This document shows, piece after piece, positions 1 through 9,993 of a DNA stretch of 64,000 nucleotides. The translations under genes were made by a program, and so were the position numbers. Each line of letters starts with the position of its first letter. The stretch's first letter is position 1. Source of the DNA: Hellea sp. (GTDB lineage Bacteria > Pseudomonadota > Alphaproteobacteria > Caulobacterales > Maricaulaceae); contig JAHDGM010000003.1 of assembly GCA_020627655.1 (NCBI GenBank), positions 1 through 64,000 of the forward strand, given 5' to 3'. Under the pieces are notes generated by a model. It was not told the origin of the DNA, did no database searches, and worked only from the letters and a program-made list of their open reading frames with translations.

Positions 1-1124
<1,124 letters not shown>

Positions 1125-1153
1125 CTAGGCCCATTGATTTAAGATTAAATTTT

Positions 1154-1717
1154 TCATCGATCACTATACGCCCCATAGGTCGTTTCCTTATGGTCAATCA
1201 TATGTGTTTCACGCTCAATCCCGATTTGGATGAAACGATTATACTCAGTTTCCGGCATTGGGTTAAGCTTTTGACCTGATATGTAAGACGCTAATTGAGG
1301 TGTCGTGTTGGAATGACCCACCACTAAATGAACTCCAGGTAAATTATGTATCTGTTTGGAAAAAGTAGGTAAGTCATGTCCATCATAAATATTGACATCC
1401 AGACCCAAAGCAGCCGCCAAAGGTTTTGCTGTCTCTAATGTCCTTTTGTAATTTGTCGAGTATATATGCGTTACACCTTTATCGAGCAGCAAATCCTTGA
1501 GAGCTTCGGCTCTTGCGTGCCCCGCTTCGGTCAGGCCGGGGTTATCCCCTTTTTGTTTTTCCGCGTGACGAACCAAATAGACGGTTTGAGTATAAACCGC
1601 AGTCTCGCTGTGAACTGGCTTTTGACAATTGCGGAACGTCAAGATGGCCGCTCCAATCGCTAGCAGCGCTATTATGGCTATAAAATTTCGCCGGGATGGC
1701 GGGACATGGTTAGACAT
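1154..1717 (-). CDS. Membrane-anchored histidine phosphatase family protein (SixA/PGAM-like)
   Basis: A 187-residue protein. An N-terminal hydrophobic segment (about residues 11-28) suggests a membrane anchor or uncleaved signal. The rest is a histidine phosphatase domain: RHAEK at 50-54 carries the phosphorylated histidine, STNYKRTLET at about 88 is the second arginine motif, and GHSN at 134-137 carries the second catalytic histidine. Short versions of this fold (SixA type) dephosphorylate phosphohistidine or small phosphoesters, and the substrate here cannot be read from the sequence. The start lies 3 bases downstream of the MBL-fold gene's stop, so the two are very likely cotranscribed. 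The anchor implies action at the periplasmic face. Confidence 0.8.
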   Translation of the reverse strand: MSNHVPPSRRNFIAIIALLAIGAAILTFRNCQKPVHSETAVYTQTVYLVRHAEKQKGDNPGLTEAGHARAEALKDLLLDKGVTHIYSTNYKRTLETAKPLAAALGLDVNIYDGHDLPTFSKQIHNLPGVHLVVGHSNTTPQLASYISGQKLNPMPETEYNRFIQIGIERETHMIDHKETTYGAYSDR

Positions 1718-1720
1718 GGA

Positions 1721-2557
1721 TTATTCCGCCTCTTTATCCATTTCGGGCAAACTTATAACTCGGCTCTCGCCAGGTTTGGAAAAATAATCAAAGTTTTCCA
1801 AACCGCGCGGAACCCGTATCGGTACATGCACACCTGTCGCCGCCTTGACCTTGAGGCGTTCTTTGAGAATTTTACGGCCTTCATCATTACCAAAATACCA
1901 ATATGGCGGAAAAGCATGTTCGGTCTGGCGAGCCGCCCAATGATCCGTGTAAGGCGCATAATGATCATCATTTATATCGGCATCGCCCATATGCATAACC
2001 GTGACCCCGTTATCGAGCGTGACCCGGAACAGAATATTATTGATGTCTTTGCGATCTTTGCGCGGCCAGCCGGAATGTGGAATACGCACGGCATCAATAT
2101 ACAAGTCACCTTTAACAATTGTCATAGGGTCGCCGCCTTCGGTTAGTTCAAACGGCACCAGGCGTCTTAAAATCTGCGGATCACCACCCGCCAGTTCCCG
2201 TAAAAGCTTTGCGCCCTGTTCAGGCAGAAAAATCAACACATCGCGATTGACCTGCATATAGGCATAGACCTTCTGGCCGTCGAAATGATCTCCGTGGACA
2301 TGGCTGACAAACACACCGTCAATACCGTCAAAAGGGGCCGTCTGGCTCATGACTTTGGCCATCATATCGCCCGGAACTTCGCGGTAAGTACCAAATCCCG
2401 TCGCATAAAAAGGATCGAACATGATTTTGGTTTCGCCCTGCGCAATCAAAACGGCTTCGTTCGCCATATAAGTGGCGTCGGCATGTTGCGTGACGTCATG
2501 GGCCGATATTGGCGCAGCCAGTAATAGTGGTGCTATAAGCGTCGTAATACGTTTCAT
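1721..2557 (-). CDS. Secreted MBL-fold metallo-hydrolase
   Basis: A 278-residue protein with a signal peptide (hydrophobic stretch to about residue 19, ending ISAHD). The metallo-beta-lactamase fold is shown by HVHGDH at 86-91, a histidine at about 161 (IPHSG), GDAD at 191-194 and a late histidine at about 244 (GVHVP), together a likely dinuclear zinc site. The ATG at 2557 follows an AAGGA ribosome site. This fold is shared by lactonases, phosphodiesterases and many uncharacterised hydrolases, and I cannot assign a substrate. It is tightly linked (3 bases) to the downstream histidine phosphatase, and both look like envelope proteins. Confidence 0.8.
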   Translation of the reverse strand: MKRITTLIAPLLLAAPISAHDVTQHADATYMANEAVLIAQGETKIMFDPFYATGFGTYREVPGDMMAKVMSQTAPFDGIDGVFVSHVHGDHFDGQKVYAYMQVNRDVLIFLPEQGAKLLRELAGGDPQILRRLVPFELTEGGDPMTIVKGDLYIDAVRIPHSGWPRKDRKDINNILFRVTLDNGVTVMHMGDADINDDHYAPYTDHWAARQTEHAFPPYWYFGNDEGRKILKERLKVKAATGVHVPIRVPRGLENFDYFSKPGESRVISLPEMDKEAE

Positions 2558-2677
2558 CCCATCCGTCCTTCCGCCCGCATTATCGGGATCAAGTCTTAAG
2601 GGTGCGTCTCAGGCCAAGCAAATGACCGCCCCTCGGAGTGGAAGGATTATGACCGCATCAAAGGCAGAAGGCAAATA

Positions 2678-3775
2678 TTAAAGACGTTTACGCCGCAAGA
2701 GTTTCAGCGCCGGTCGTTCGATCACATGAAAGGACACAAAAGAGGCCAGTAATGACAGAGCAATTCCAAGCCCCATAAACAAGATATTATCCAGCGCGCC
2801 ATCTGCGCCAAATTTTAGAGCTGACGGAAGGATCTCATCAGCAGATTTCCAAAACCGTCTGAGCGCCAGAAGTACTAACATATGCACTAGATAAAGCGAG
2901 TAAGACCAATCACCGATCCGTGAGAGCCAGCCAGGCACAGATAGCCTGCCTTCACGTTCCATCAATACCGCGCCTAAAAGCAATATAGCGCCCGGCACAC
3001 CATACACTAAAACACGCTTCCAAACGAAAAGGCCTGGCGTCTCTGTTACGCCGATCAATAGCGCCGCTGTAAAACCTATGACACCGACAGCAAGAAATAA
3101 TGAACCCTTTGGGGTTTTCAGCCTCAAATAAGTTAGCGCCGCAATAGCCCCTAAAATGAATTCTAGGTTTAACGGTGAAGTGAGCAATTCACTCATATTT
3201 TTCACATGATTTGATGGCGCGTCGCCAAACGATACCAATACAATCAGTATTGCCCAAATGCCCAGCCAAACAGGTAATAATCGCCGAGAGACTAAAAGTC
3301 CCAAGGCGAAAATAACATAAAACAACATTTCATGAATCAAGGTCCACCCCAAGCCTAGCACTGGCATCTGCTGTTGCGGTAGCAATAAAAAGGACTTGAT
3401 TAAATATGCTGAAACCTCATCACCGCTTACGCGGTCAGGCGCGGCTGGCTGTCCATAACTTACCCAGAAATACACCCCCATAAGACTGGCAAATACCCAC
3501 CATAATGGATAAATTCGGGCCATACGAGCATAGAGAAATTGACCAGCGGACGTAGCCGAAGGCACCACAGTCTGAGTTACATAAACCATGATAAACCCAG
3601 AAATGACAAAAAATAGATCAACCCCAGCATAGCCCTGTTCCCAGAACATTCCCAGCGCGCCCGATCGAGATTGCCCGGACGCCAGTTGCAGGGCGTGACC
3701 ATGGAAAATAAGCACCAGAAACGCTGCTATACCGCGCAAAGCCTGAACAGATTGGAGTTTGCCGGGTGAATTCAT
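2678..3775 (-). CDS. Acyltransferase 3 family membrane protein (OafA/YrhL-like)
   Basis: A 365-residue polytopic membrane protein with about ten hydrophobic segments. The N-terminus has the family signature QALRGIAAFLVLIFHG, with the conserved Arg and His, followed by FFVISGFIM. These enzymes transfer acetyl or other acyl groups from the cytoplasm onto sugars of O-antigen, exopolysaccharide or other envelope glycans. There is no SGNH domain, so it is the single-module form. The gene starts 24 bases downstream of the phosphodiester glycosidase gene on the same strand, so cotranscription is likely. The acceptor glycan is unknown. The 120 bases between its stop and the next gene hold nothing recognisable. 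Confidence 0.88.
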   Translation of the reverse strand: MNSPGKLQSVQALRGIAAFLVLIFHGHALQLASGQSRSGALGMFWEQGYAGVDLFFVISGFIMVYVTQTVVPSATSAGQFLYARMARIYPLWWVFASLMGVYFWVSYGQPAAPDRVSGDEVSAYLIKSFLLLPQQQMPVLGLGWTLIHEMLFYVIFALGLLVSRRLLPVWLGIWAILIVLVSFGDAPSNHVKNMSELLTSPLNLEFILGAIAALTYLRLKTPKGSLFLAVGVIGFTAALLIGVTETPGLFVWKRVLVYGVPGAILLLGAVLMEREGRLSVPGWLSRIGDWSYSLYLVHMLVLLALRRFWKSADEILPSALKFGADGALDNILFMGLGIALSLLASFVSFHVIERPALKLLRRKRL

Positions 3776-3799
3776 AATGTGCCTATGGCGCAGAAATAT

Positions 3800-4588
3800 C
3801 TATCTGACAACGCCTATAATAGGCCCCATGGGCATGCCTGGATCATTCCGCCCGGTTTCAATATCGTAAAGCCGGGAAACTACGCCGTCGAGATAAAGCG
3901 CGTTAGGGGTTTTCAGCTCGTCTTTGAACAGACGGGCAAAGCGGTGAAAGTTCACGGGCTGCTCACTGATAACAAAATAAACCGATTGCCTATCCGCGCT
4001 GACCCCAACGCCATTGCGGCGCTTACGGGAATCTGAATCCCTTTGAAATTTTGGGTGTATGACACCTTCGATCACTAACATGGGGCCCGATTGCGTGGCA
4101 TTATCAACAATCAAACCTTTGCGTTCAAATGTGCCTGTCTGTTCGACGCCAATAATATCCTTACCGTGAAAGAAAAAAACACCATTGGGCAATAAACTAA
4201 AATTTCCCGGCCCGGCTTTTGTTTGCAGTCCTTGGCGGCGAACTCCGTTTTCCATATAATAACCTACAGGCTTGCGGTCCGGATGATACATACCGCCATT
4301 CATGGCAAAAACCAGCGTCTCCCCCTTACCCTCAACATAATGGGCAAGTTGATCAAAATCACCAAAGGGTGTGTCGCCCTCCCCCCAAAACAGCCGGATG
4401 TCATCTGCGGCTGTAAAGGTACAAACCGTGAAATTTACACCTTCAAATATTTTAGGCTGACAGGCCTTTCTCTGATTTTCAGCGGCGTCCGTGATTTGAG
4501 ACAAGGCCTTGCGAGTATGGCTCAAAGCTAACGCCGCTATGGCAATCGCAGCCAAGATCAGGAAAATGTAAATGAGTCGGCGAAACAT
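3800..4588 (-). CDS. Phosphodiester glycosidase family (NAGPA/DUF2233) protein
   Basis: A 262-residue protein with an N-terminal membrane or signal segment (residues 5-22). The body matches the NAGPA-like phosphodiester glycosidase domain: AMNGGMY at 95-101, GPMLVI followed by a basic RKRRNGVG motif at about 188, a YLDGVVS segment, and a C-terminal PIIGVV. The human relative removes GlcNAc from a GlcNAc-phosphodiester, and bacterial members are mostly uncharacterised but act on sugar phosphodiesters of the envelope. It lies in the same minus-strand run as acyltransferase 3, which suggests glycan or teichoic-like polymer modification (inference). The ATG at 4588 is the only good start. Confidence 0.8.
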   Translation of the reverse strand: MFRRLIYIFLILAAIAIAALALSHTRKALSQITDAAENQRKACQPKIFEGVNFTVCTFTAADDIRLFWGEGDTPFGDFDQLAHYVEGKGETLVFAMNGGMYHPDRKPVGYYMENGVRRQGLQTKAGPGNFSLLPNGVFFFHGKDIIGVEQTGTFERKGLIVDNATQSGPMLVIEGVIHPKFQRDSDSRKRRNGVGVSADRQSVYFVISEQPVNFHRFARLFKDELKTPNALYLDGVVSRLYDIETGRNDPGMPMGPIIGVVR

Positions 4589-4642
4589 GCGCGCCTCTTA
4601 AGTTATGGCCGATAGAATTCCAACCCTGTAGCTGTAAAACTC

Positions 4643-5014
4643 TTAACTGCGCTCACGCCGCAATAAATACCCCGCAACGAAATAAAGTAGACCAGAAATT
4701 ACCAGCATTATATTTCCTATAAACACACCCACATGCATGTAAACCAAGGCAGCGTCCACCCAGAGCCAAACTCCGAACGCCATGAGCATGGCCGCTACGA
4801 TACGGGACTTATAGAACGACAAACCAACAGCAAGACAGGCCATGAATATCATATGCAGGCTTGGCATGATCCACATAGCCGGGAGAGCCTGCTGCATAAA
4901 TTCTGATTCAATAGTCACCACCGAAGATTTTACATCACCAAGCCCGGTCATGTGCATGCCGGCAACCGTCAGTAAGTTGATTGAACCAATTGCCGCTAAT
5001 ACTTTAGTTCTCAT
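4643..5014 (-). CDS. Small integral membrane protein of unknown function
   Basis: A 123-residue, strongly hydrophobic protein with about four predicted membrane segments (near residues 5-22, 45-65, 70-88 and 93-115) and a basic tail (LRRERS). The ATG at 5014 has an AGGGA ribosome site. I do not recognise a family. It sits between an alpha/beta hydrolase and the phosphodiester glycosidase, all on the minus strand with short gaps (32 and 54 bases), so it probably belongs to the same transcript. No catalytic motif is visible. Confidence 0.6.
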   Translation of the reverse strand: MRTKVLAAIGSINLLTVAGMHMTGLGDVKSSVVTIESEFMQQALPAMWIMPSLHMIFMACLAVGLSFYKSRIVAAMLMAFGVWLWVDAALVYMHVGVFIGNIMLVISGLLYFVAGYLLRRERS

Positions 5015-5046
5015 AACTGTCCCTGGTTCTTTAACCCAAGTTAAAA

Positions 5047-5934
5047 TTATTTGCAGAAACCGTCGCCCTGATCCGCAGGCAGGTTTTCTATAAAGTCAAT
5101 AACATCAGCTTTAAGCGCACCCTCATGATCAAAATGCCGCGAAAACCATTTAACTGTGTCGGTGTGGTCAGCACCCTCGTAAATTTTGACAGTCGCTATA
5201 TTCCGACCATTTAAGGCTTCACCAAGTTTAAGGGCATTTATATGACTAACTGAACTATCGGCGTCTCCATTAGCCAGCATAAGCGGCGGTAAAGGTTGAT
5301 TGGTGTGTGCAAGCACCGCATCATCGCCCTGCATCAAATCCGGGAAGATTGTCGTATAGGGATCATCTGTCATAGGAAACGCCCCTGTTGGTCCGGCCAG
5401 ACTGATCACACCTCGAACCGTATAACAGCTATAAACGCCTTCAGCTTCAAGATATTGCGGCTTGAACGCCATCATCATAACATTATAGGCGCCTGCCGAA
5501 TGGCCCATAAGCACTAAATAACGCGATGGAAACCTCTTATGAATGGCAGCAATAGCCCGGGCATTATCCAGTAGAAATTCAGGATACTTAACTTCTGGAT
5601 AAAGCCTGTAATTGGGTAGCGCCACATCATAACCTTCCGATGTCAGTCCTTCTGCCAGGAATTTATACATGCTTTTGTCACCACGGTGCCAACCACCGCC
5701 ATGTATAAAGACGATTAGCGGTCTATCAGAGGCACCGACATCTGTTGACATATAATAGTCAACCTTATCTCGGGTATGATTTCCAAAACTGACATCTTTT
5801 TCAAGGGTAAAGCTTGAAGACGGCGTTATACCATTCACGATCGCTGCGCCGCCATTTTCAGTTCGGCTCAGCGCAAATAAAGCTAGCGATACTACAAGAA
5901 CAAAAACGACAAAAATTTTGAAAAACCGAGCCAT
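5047..5934 (-). CDS. Exported alpha/beta hydrolase (esterase/lipase-like)
   Basis: A 295-residue protein with an N-terminal signal or anchor segment (residues 6-22). The alpha/beta hydrolase fold is clear: HGGGW at 78-82 forms the oxyanion hole, GHSAG at 144-148 holds the nucleophile Ser146, NGDADSSV at about 222-229 supplies the acid, and GADH at 254-257 the catalytic histidine. HGGGW plus GHSAG is typical of the hormone-sensitive-lipase and carboxylesterase groups that cleave small acyl esters. Export suggests a periplasmic substrate. It lies upstream of a minus-strand group that includes an O-acyltransferase, so an envelope acyl-ester substrate is possible, but that is inference. Confidence 0.82.
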   Translation of the reverse strand: MARFFKIFVVFVLVVSLALFALSRTENGGAAIVNGITPSSSFTLEKDVSFGNHTRDKVDYYMSTDVGASDRPLIVFIHGGGWHRGDKSMYKFLAEGLTSEGYDVALPNYRLYPEVKYPEFLLDNARAIAAIHKRFPSRYLVLMGHSAGAYNVMMMAFKPQYLEAEGVYSCYTVRGVISLAGPTGAFPMTDDPYTTIFPDLMQGDDAVLAHTNQPLPPLMLANGDADSSVSHINALKLGEALNGRNIATVKIYEGADHTDTVKWFSRHFDHEGALKADVIDFIENLPADQGDGFCK

Positions 5935-5998
5935 CAGGCACCTCCATCACTGAAAGGCAGCCTATATCAAAAATTCAGCCCTGCAAAAGGGCAATTTT

Positions 5999-6235
5999 TT
6001 AATTCAACCCGCTACTTCGCTGTGAAGGAATATAAGATTCGGAATTGCGGTCGTCATCTCTGTCCTTAAACGTATCAGGATGGTTTACCCGCAACGCAAA
6101 CAAACCAAGTGACATCAAGCTTAATCCAATAACAACAAACTGGTTAAATCCAGCCTCGATTTGCGGGCTGATAACACCAAGGGCTGCGGCCATGACGCCG
6201 GCACCCAAAAGCAGTCCTGAACTCAGTATGCGCAT
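5999..6235 (-). CDS. Small two-segment membrane protein, unknown
   Basis: A 78-residue protein with two hydrophobic stretches (about residues 5-24 and 30-48) followed by a polar tail rich in Asp, Arg and Ser (FKDRDDDRNSES). The ATG is at 6235. No family is recognised. It stands alone between the alpha/beta hydrolase and the methyltransferase gene, with 64 bases downstream and 96 upstream. Codon use looks like that of its neighbours, so I believe it is coding, but the evidence is only an open frame with plausible membrane topology. Confidence 0.5.
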   Translation of the reverse strand: MRILSSGLLLGAGVMAAALGVISPQIEAGFNQFVVIGLSLMSLGLFALRVNHPDTFKDRDDDRNSESYIPSQRSSGLN

Positions 6236-6331
6236 TATATCTCACTATCTGTATTTTGAGAGTAAATTGAGCAGCAATTATGAAAATTTGCCTAATTGTT
6301 AAAGAAGATATAATTCAAAGCTAACAAAGCC

Positions 6332-7498
6332 TTAACAGCAGCTATCTCCCTGTGACGGATCCGTTGTGATTCTTGGCTTACCTTGCTTGGTTTCTTGCGG
6401 GTCACGACGCCGCACGCCGCAATCTGAGGCGGGCCATTCGATTCTGTCCGTGACAGCTATTGCCGGCTCAATAGCGACAAACATATCCGTATAGGGCTCT
6501 TGTTGTAAAAGGTTGAACGTCTTTTCGCAAACTGCAGACCTTTCCCCGCGCCGGAACACATGGCCGTCATCATCTTGAACATTTCGCCAAGGTCCTTTGT
6601 AAATCAGAGCCTGGTTTTTCTCCAGACATTCGCCCTGCTTACCTTTATAAGCCAGATAGGTAGCAGAACGATATTCGATACCCTCAACAATCTGCCACGG
6701 CTCTAATTCCAGTTTATCAACCGTTATGCCGTGAAACCCAGCCTCTTCCAACGCTTCGCCAAAAGCTGTTTCAGTCAAAGCACCTGAAATGCAGCCCGAC
6801 CATAAACGGGCATCATTTTTAAGGGCTTCCGGACTGTCTTCATCTGACACAATGTCGGATACAGCCACACGACCACCGACTTTAAGTACGCGGAACATTT
6901 CTGCGAATAATTGCTTTTTCTTGGAATCGGACACCAGGTTTAAAACACAATTCGAGACGATCACATCAATGCTGTTATCCGGAATCATCGTCATTTCAGT
7001 TTTAAGTCTGAGAATTTCGGCTTCCATAGCTTCCAGGTCAGCTACCGAACTGACCGGATTGTCCGCCAACCAGGCATTAAGGGCATCCAAATCAAGTTTT
7101 AAGTCCTCGATGTGACCCCGATGAAATTCCACATTGGCGTAACCTACAGCTTTGGCAATAATCGGAGCATTAGCATTGGCAAGATCCAGCATTTCATCGG
7201 TCATATCAACACCAATAACCCGCCCCTTTGGCCCAACAATCTGCGAAGCTATAAAACAAATTTTGCCGCCGCCCGATCCAAGATCAAGAACCACATCACC
7301 TTCACGAACATAGCGGGATGGATCACCGCAACCATAATCGCGGTCCAGAACTTCCTGAGGGATTATTTTTAAATATTGCGGATCATAATCAATAGGACAG
7401 CAAAGCGCCGGCTCCATTTCCTGCGCCCCTGCTGCATAACGCTCCTGCACACTGTCTCTGACATCTGCGTTTGTGCTGTGAAAATCCAGATCGTCCAT
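6332..7498 (-). CDS. SAM-dependent methyltransferase, arsenite methyltransferase-like (ArsM family)
   Basis: A 388-residue protein. Residues about 60-260 are a class I methyltransferase domain: LDLGSGGGK at 71-79 (motif I), GVDMTDEM at 96-103, and [14 protein letters not shown] in the ArsM/UbiE style. Cysteines fit arsenic chemistry: Cys33-Cys34 and Cys57 before motif I, a Cys in the [10 protein letters not shown] segment, further Cys in the C-terminal third, and a terminal Cys-Cys at 387-388. ArsM enzymes bind As(III) through conserved cysteines and methylate it. The long C-terminal extension resembles the arsenosugar-type ArsM group. No arsR or radical-SAM arsS lies alongside, so the arsenic role rests on family resemblance. 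The ATG at 7498 has a GAGGA site. Confidence 0.72.
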   Translation of the reverse strand: MDDLDFHSTNADVRDSVQERYAAGAQEMEPALCCPIDYDPQYLKIIPQEVLDRDYGCGDPSRYVREGDVVLDLGSGGGKICFIASQIVGPKGRVIGVDMTDEMLDLANANAPIIAKAVGYANVEFHRGHIEDLKLDLDALNAWLADNPVSSVADLEAMEAEILRLKTEMTMIPDNSIDVIVSNCVLNLVSDSKKKQLFAEMFRVLKVGGRVAVSDIVSDEDSPEALKNDARLWSGCISGALTETAFGEALEEAGFHGITVDKLELEPWQIVEGIEYRSATYLAYKGKQGECLEKNQALIYKGPWRNVQDDDGHVFRRGERSAVCEKTFNLLQQEPYTDMFVAIEPAIAVTDRIEWPASDCGVRRRDPQETKQGKPRITTDPSQGDSCC

Positions 7499-7623
7499 TA
7501 TATATCCTCGTAATGATCAATTTCGGCGGAACATAGCGATGTCCCAGAAAATCGCAAATGACAGTTCTGTGAAATTACAAATAGGCAATAGCTAGCCGCC
7601 AGACATTCGTTTATGAGAGCGTT

Positions 7624-8043
7624 ATGAAAAAACTGACTGATAATTTATATGTGTCTGGACAGATTCACGTCTCCGATCTGGACAATATTGCCACACGCAA
7701 CATTAAAACCATTATTAATAACCGGCCGGATAATGAAATCCCATTTCAGCCCGAAAGCGCCGATCTTAAATCCGCAGCTGAACAGTACGGAATGGCTTAT
7801 TATGATATTCCCATCGCAGGGGGACAAATTCGCCCTAATCAGGCCAAAGCACTGACGGAAATATTAGAAAATTGCGACAAACCCGTTCTTGCATTTTGCG
7901 CCAGCGGAACACGCTCAACTATGCTTTGGGCCATCAGCCAGGTTCAAAATTTATCAACCGAGGAAATCATTTCTACGGCTCTTGATGCCGGTTATGATTT
8001 TAGAGGCTATACAGCCATGCTGGATTCTATCCGAATGCAATAG
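7624..8043 (+). CDS. TIGR01244/DUF442 family phosphatase-like (sulfur transferase) protein
   Basis: A 139-residue protein of the DUF442 group, which has a dual-specificity-phosphatase-like fold. The N-terminus (LTDNLYVSGQI) and the CX5R loop CASGTR at 92-97 are the family signature. The same domain forms the N-terminal half of Blh/ETHE1-like sulfur-metabolism fusions, where the loop cysteine is thought to carry a persulfide or phosphate. Here it stands alone. It is transcribed divergently from the ArsM-like gene across a 125-base gap and convergent with GtrA (2-base gap). Whether the substrate is a phosphotyrosine-like ester or a persulfide cannot be told from sequence. Confidence 0.8.
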   Translation: MKKLTDNLYVSGQIHVSDLDNIATRNIKTIINNRPDNEIPFQPESADLKSAAEQYGMAYYDIPIAGGQIRPNQAKALTEILENCDKPVLAFCASGTRSTMLWAISQVQNLSTEEIISTALDAGYDFRGYTAMLDSIRMQ

Positions 8044-8045
8044 CT

Positions 8046-8450
8046 TCAACTGCTAGAAGGCTTAAACGCCCAAAAACGAGACAAGACAAAAGTATAAGCC
8101 GGTATAACCACAATGGCGATGCCCTGCGATATTGGAACAGGCAGGATTTTCATGCACAAAGCCAAGACGACATTAGACAGGGCTATTGAACTGAGCGATG
8201 CCAGTAAGAACTTCAGGCCCGCCTTCATTTTATTTTCTGTAATATTAAAGCTGTAAAAAATATGACCCGTCACAGAGATGGTAAAAGCTGTAAAAAACGC
8301 GATCGTATTTATGATAACCGGATGAAGTCCCGTTGACGTACTGAGCTCAACCACGACGCCTACATGGACAAAAGTCGCTAGAATACCGACAATACCAAAA
8401 CGGATTAACTTATCGATTTCCTCGCGAATATTCAAACGGCTGTCTTTCAT
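8046..8450 (-). CDS. GtrA family membrane protein
   Basis: A protein of about 134 residues with four membrane segments. The FGIVGILATFVHVGVVVELS opening and the FWAFKPSS end are typical of GtrA (flippase-like) proteins, which move polyprenyl-linked glucose or arabinose across the membrane for surface glycan modification. I chose the ATG at 8450 rather than a TTG ten codons upstream (8480). No GtrB-type glycosyltransferase lies next to it, but a PAP2/GT-C-like pair about 2 kb away may belong to lipid-linked sugar traffic (inference). Confidence 0.85.
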   Translation of the reverse strand: MKDSRLNIREEIDKLIRFGIVGILATFVHVGVVVELSTSTGLHPVIINTIAFFTAFTISVTGHIFYSFNITENKMKAGLKFLLASLSSIALSNVVLALCMKILPVPISQGIAIVVIPAYTFVLSRFWAFKPSSS

Positions 8451-8540
8451 AAAACATGTATAACTTGAAATAGTTTTCAATTACTTGCGCTCGTTTAATC
8501 TTTTTGGTTGCGCAAAAATATAGTTCTGCGAAACTATTTT

Positions 8541-9335
8541 ATGATTTCACTTTTGGGCTTATGCCTCGATTATAATTCTTCTCATTTGCGCGGTCCCGCC
8601 GCAGCGCCCGATATGATCCGCATGGCTCTGGACAGTGGGTCTATGAATCATGCAGCCGAGAACCGGCTGGATATCATGTCCCCCAAAAGACTCGCCGACA
8701 TGGGTAATATTGTCTGCGATATTCCAGAAACCGGATTTAATAAAATCATCGCCGCCATCGATAAAGAACTGTCAAAAGGACGCAAAGTCATATCTCTTGG
8801 CGGTGACCATTCGGTCACCTATCCCATCTTGCAGGCATATGGCCGCCATTATGAACCCCCGACTATTATTCACTTTGACGCTCACCCCGATCTTTATGAT
8901 AATTTTGAAGATAACCCTCATTCCCATGCCAGTCCTTTTGCTCGTATCATGGAGCAGGGACTTGCCAAACGGCTTATTCAAATAGGCATTCGAACGATTA
9001 ATGATCATCAACAGGACCAAATAGAGCGTTTTGGCGTTGAGGTCATCGAAGCCCGGCATTTTCACATTGATAAATTTAGAGCACTGAACATTAAAGGTCC
9101 TGTCTATATATCCATGGATATGGACGCGCTTGACCCAGCCTTCGCGCCTGGGGTATCCCATCACGAACCGGGCGGCCTGACGACCCGTAACGTCATAGAC
9201 GTCTTGCAGTCCATCGAGATGGAGGTCATTGGCGGCGATATTGTCGAGTATAATCCGCGTAAAGACATTCACGACATGACAGCTTATGTAGCAGCGAAAA
9301 TCCTTAAGGAAATGGCCGCAGCCATGATAGATTAA
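8541..9335 (+). CDS. Agmatinase/arginase family ureohydrolase
   Basis: A 264-residue ureohydrolase. The manganese ligands are in GGDH (87-90), DAHPD (113-117) and the SMDMDALDP motif (191-199). These enzymes hydrolyse guanidino compounds such as agmatine, arginine, guanidinobutyrate or formiminoglutamate to urea or formamide plus amine. The family is certain, but the substrate is not. The ATG at 8541 is preferred over a TTG at 8508. The gene is divergent from gtrA (90 bases between) and overlaps the tail of alkB by four bases. No polyamine or arginine-pathway gene is adjacent. Confidence 0.88.
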   Translation: MISLLGLCLDYNSSHLRGPAAAPDMIRMALDSGSMNHAAENRLDIMSPKRLADMGNIVCDIPETGFNKIIAAIDKELSKGRKVISLGGDHSVTYPILQAYGRHYEPPTIIHFDAHPDLYDNFEDNPHSHASPFARIMEQGLAKRLIQIGIRTINDHQQDQIERFGVEVIEARHFHIDKFRALNIKGPVYISMDMDALDPAFAPGVSHHEPGGLTTRNVIDVLQSIEMEVIGGDIVEYNPRKDIHDMTAYVAAKILKEMAAAMID

Positions 9336-9985
9336 TCGACAAGATTTACCCGCCTCATCGTCAGGTTGATACGGCCCCCTTTCGGTATAAGCGCGCTTTC
9401 ACCATAAAAAATTTTTGAGACTGAATGATAGCAAAATCGGCTCTGCCCTGCCATTACAACAACATCCCCTGAAAACAGTTTTATCCCTTGCGTTGGGCCA
9501 CCACGTTTGGAGCCTCCCATACGAAACATGGCCGGATCGCCTAAAGAAACGGAAACAACCGGAGCCTTAGCATCCTGTTCATCATTATCAATATGCGCGC
9601 CCATTTTAGAGCCTTCCCGGTACCAGTTAATCAGACAGCATTCAGGCTGGACTGGATAGCCCGTCACATTATCCCACAAATCCTGCAAAAGCCGCGGCAT
9701 GGGAGCCCATGGCTTGCCTGTGACCGGATGATTTGGTTCATAGCGATAACCTCGATCTTTATCGCTGACCCACCCCAGAGTACCAAAGTTCGACAAAGCC
9801 ACAGACATGGGCGTTCCCGTTCGCGGCATATGCGCGATAAAAAACGGGGCTGTCTGCACCGCATTGCGGACCAGAGTAATCAGTTCCGCCTGCTGCGCAG
9901 AATCAAAATAAAGCGGGTAATGCGCAAAACCTTCGGGGAAGTTATTCATATACAGTAACTGCCCCATTAACCCCATATTAGCCAC
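9332..9985 (-). CDS. alkB: AlkB-type alpha-ketoglutarate-dependent dioxygenase
   Basis: A 217-residue 2OG/Fe(II) dioxygenase of the AlkB group. It shows the iron ligands His131-x-Asp133 (GAHIDNDE) and His187 (CYHSV), and the AlkB-specific RxNxTxR-like end (RINLTMR, 205-211) that binds 2-oxoglutarate and substrate. CLINWYREGSKMGAH is highly typical. AlkB directly repairs 1-methyladenine and 3-methylcytosine in DNA or RNA by oxidative demethylation. The start is GTG at 9985, with an ATG at 9976 as an alternative. The leader contains half of an 11-base perfect inverted repeat shared with the divergent PAP2 gene. Confidence 0.93.
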   Translation of the reverse strand: MANMGLMGQLLYMNNFPEGFAHYPLYFDSAQQAELITLVRNAVQTAPFFIAHMPRTGTPMSVALSNFGTLGWVSDKDRGYRYEPNHPVTGKPWAPMPRLLQDLWDNVTGYPVQPECCLINWYREGSKMGAHIDNDEQDAKAPVVSVSLGDPAMFRMGGSKRGGPTQGIKLFSGDVVVMAGQSRFCYHSVSKIFYGESALIPKGGRINLTMRRVNLVD

Positions 9986-9993
9986 TATTTTCT

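Noticed and set aside
2558..2677. Possible small gene in the 120-base gap
   Set aside because: No frame with a plausible start and ribosome site; nothing recognisable.
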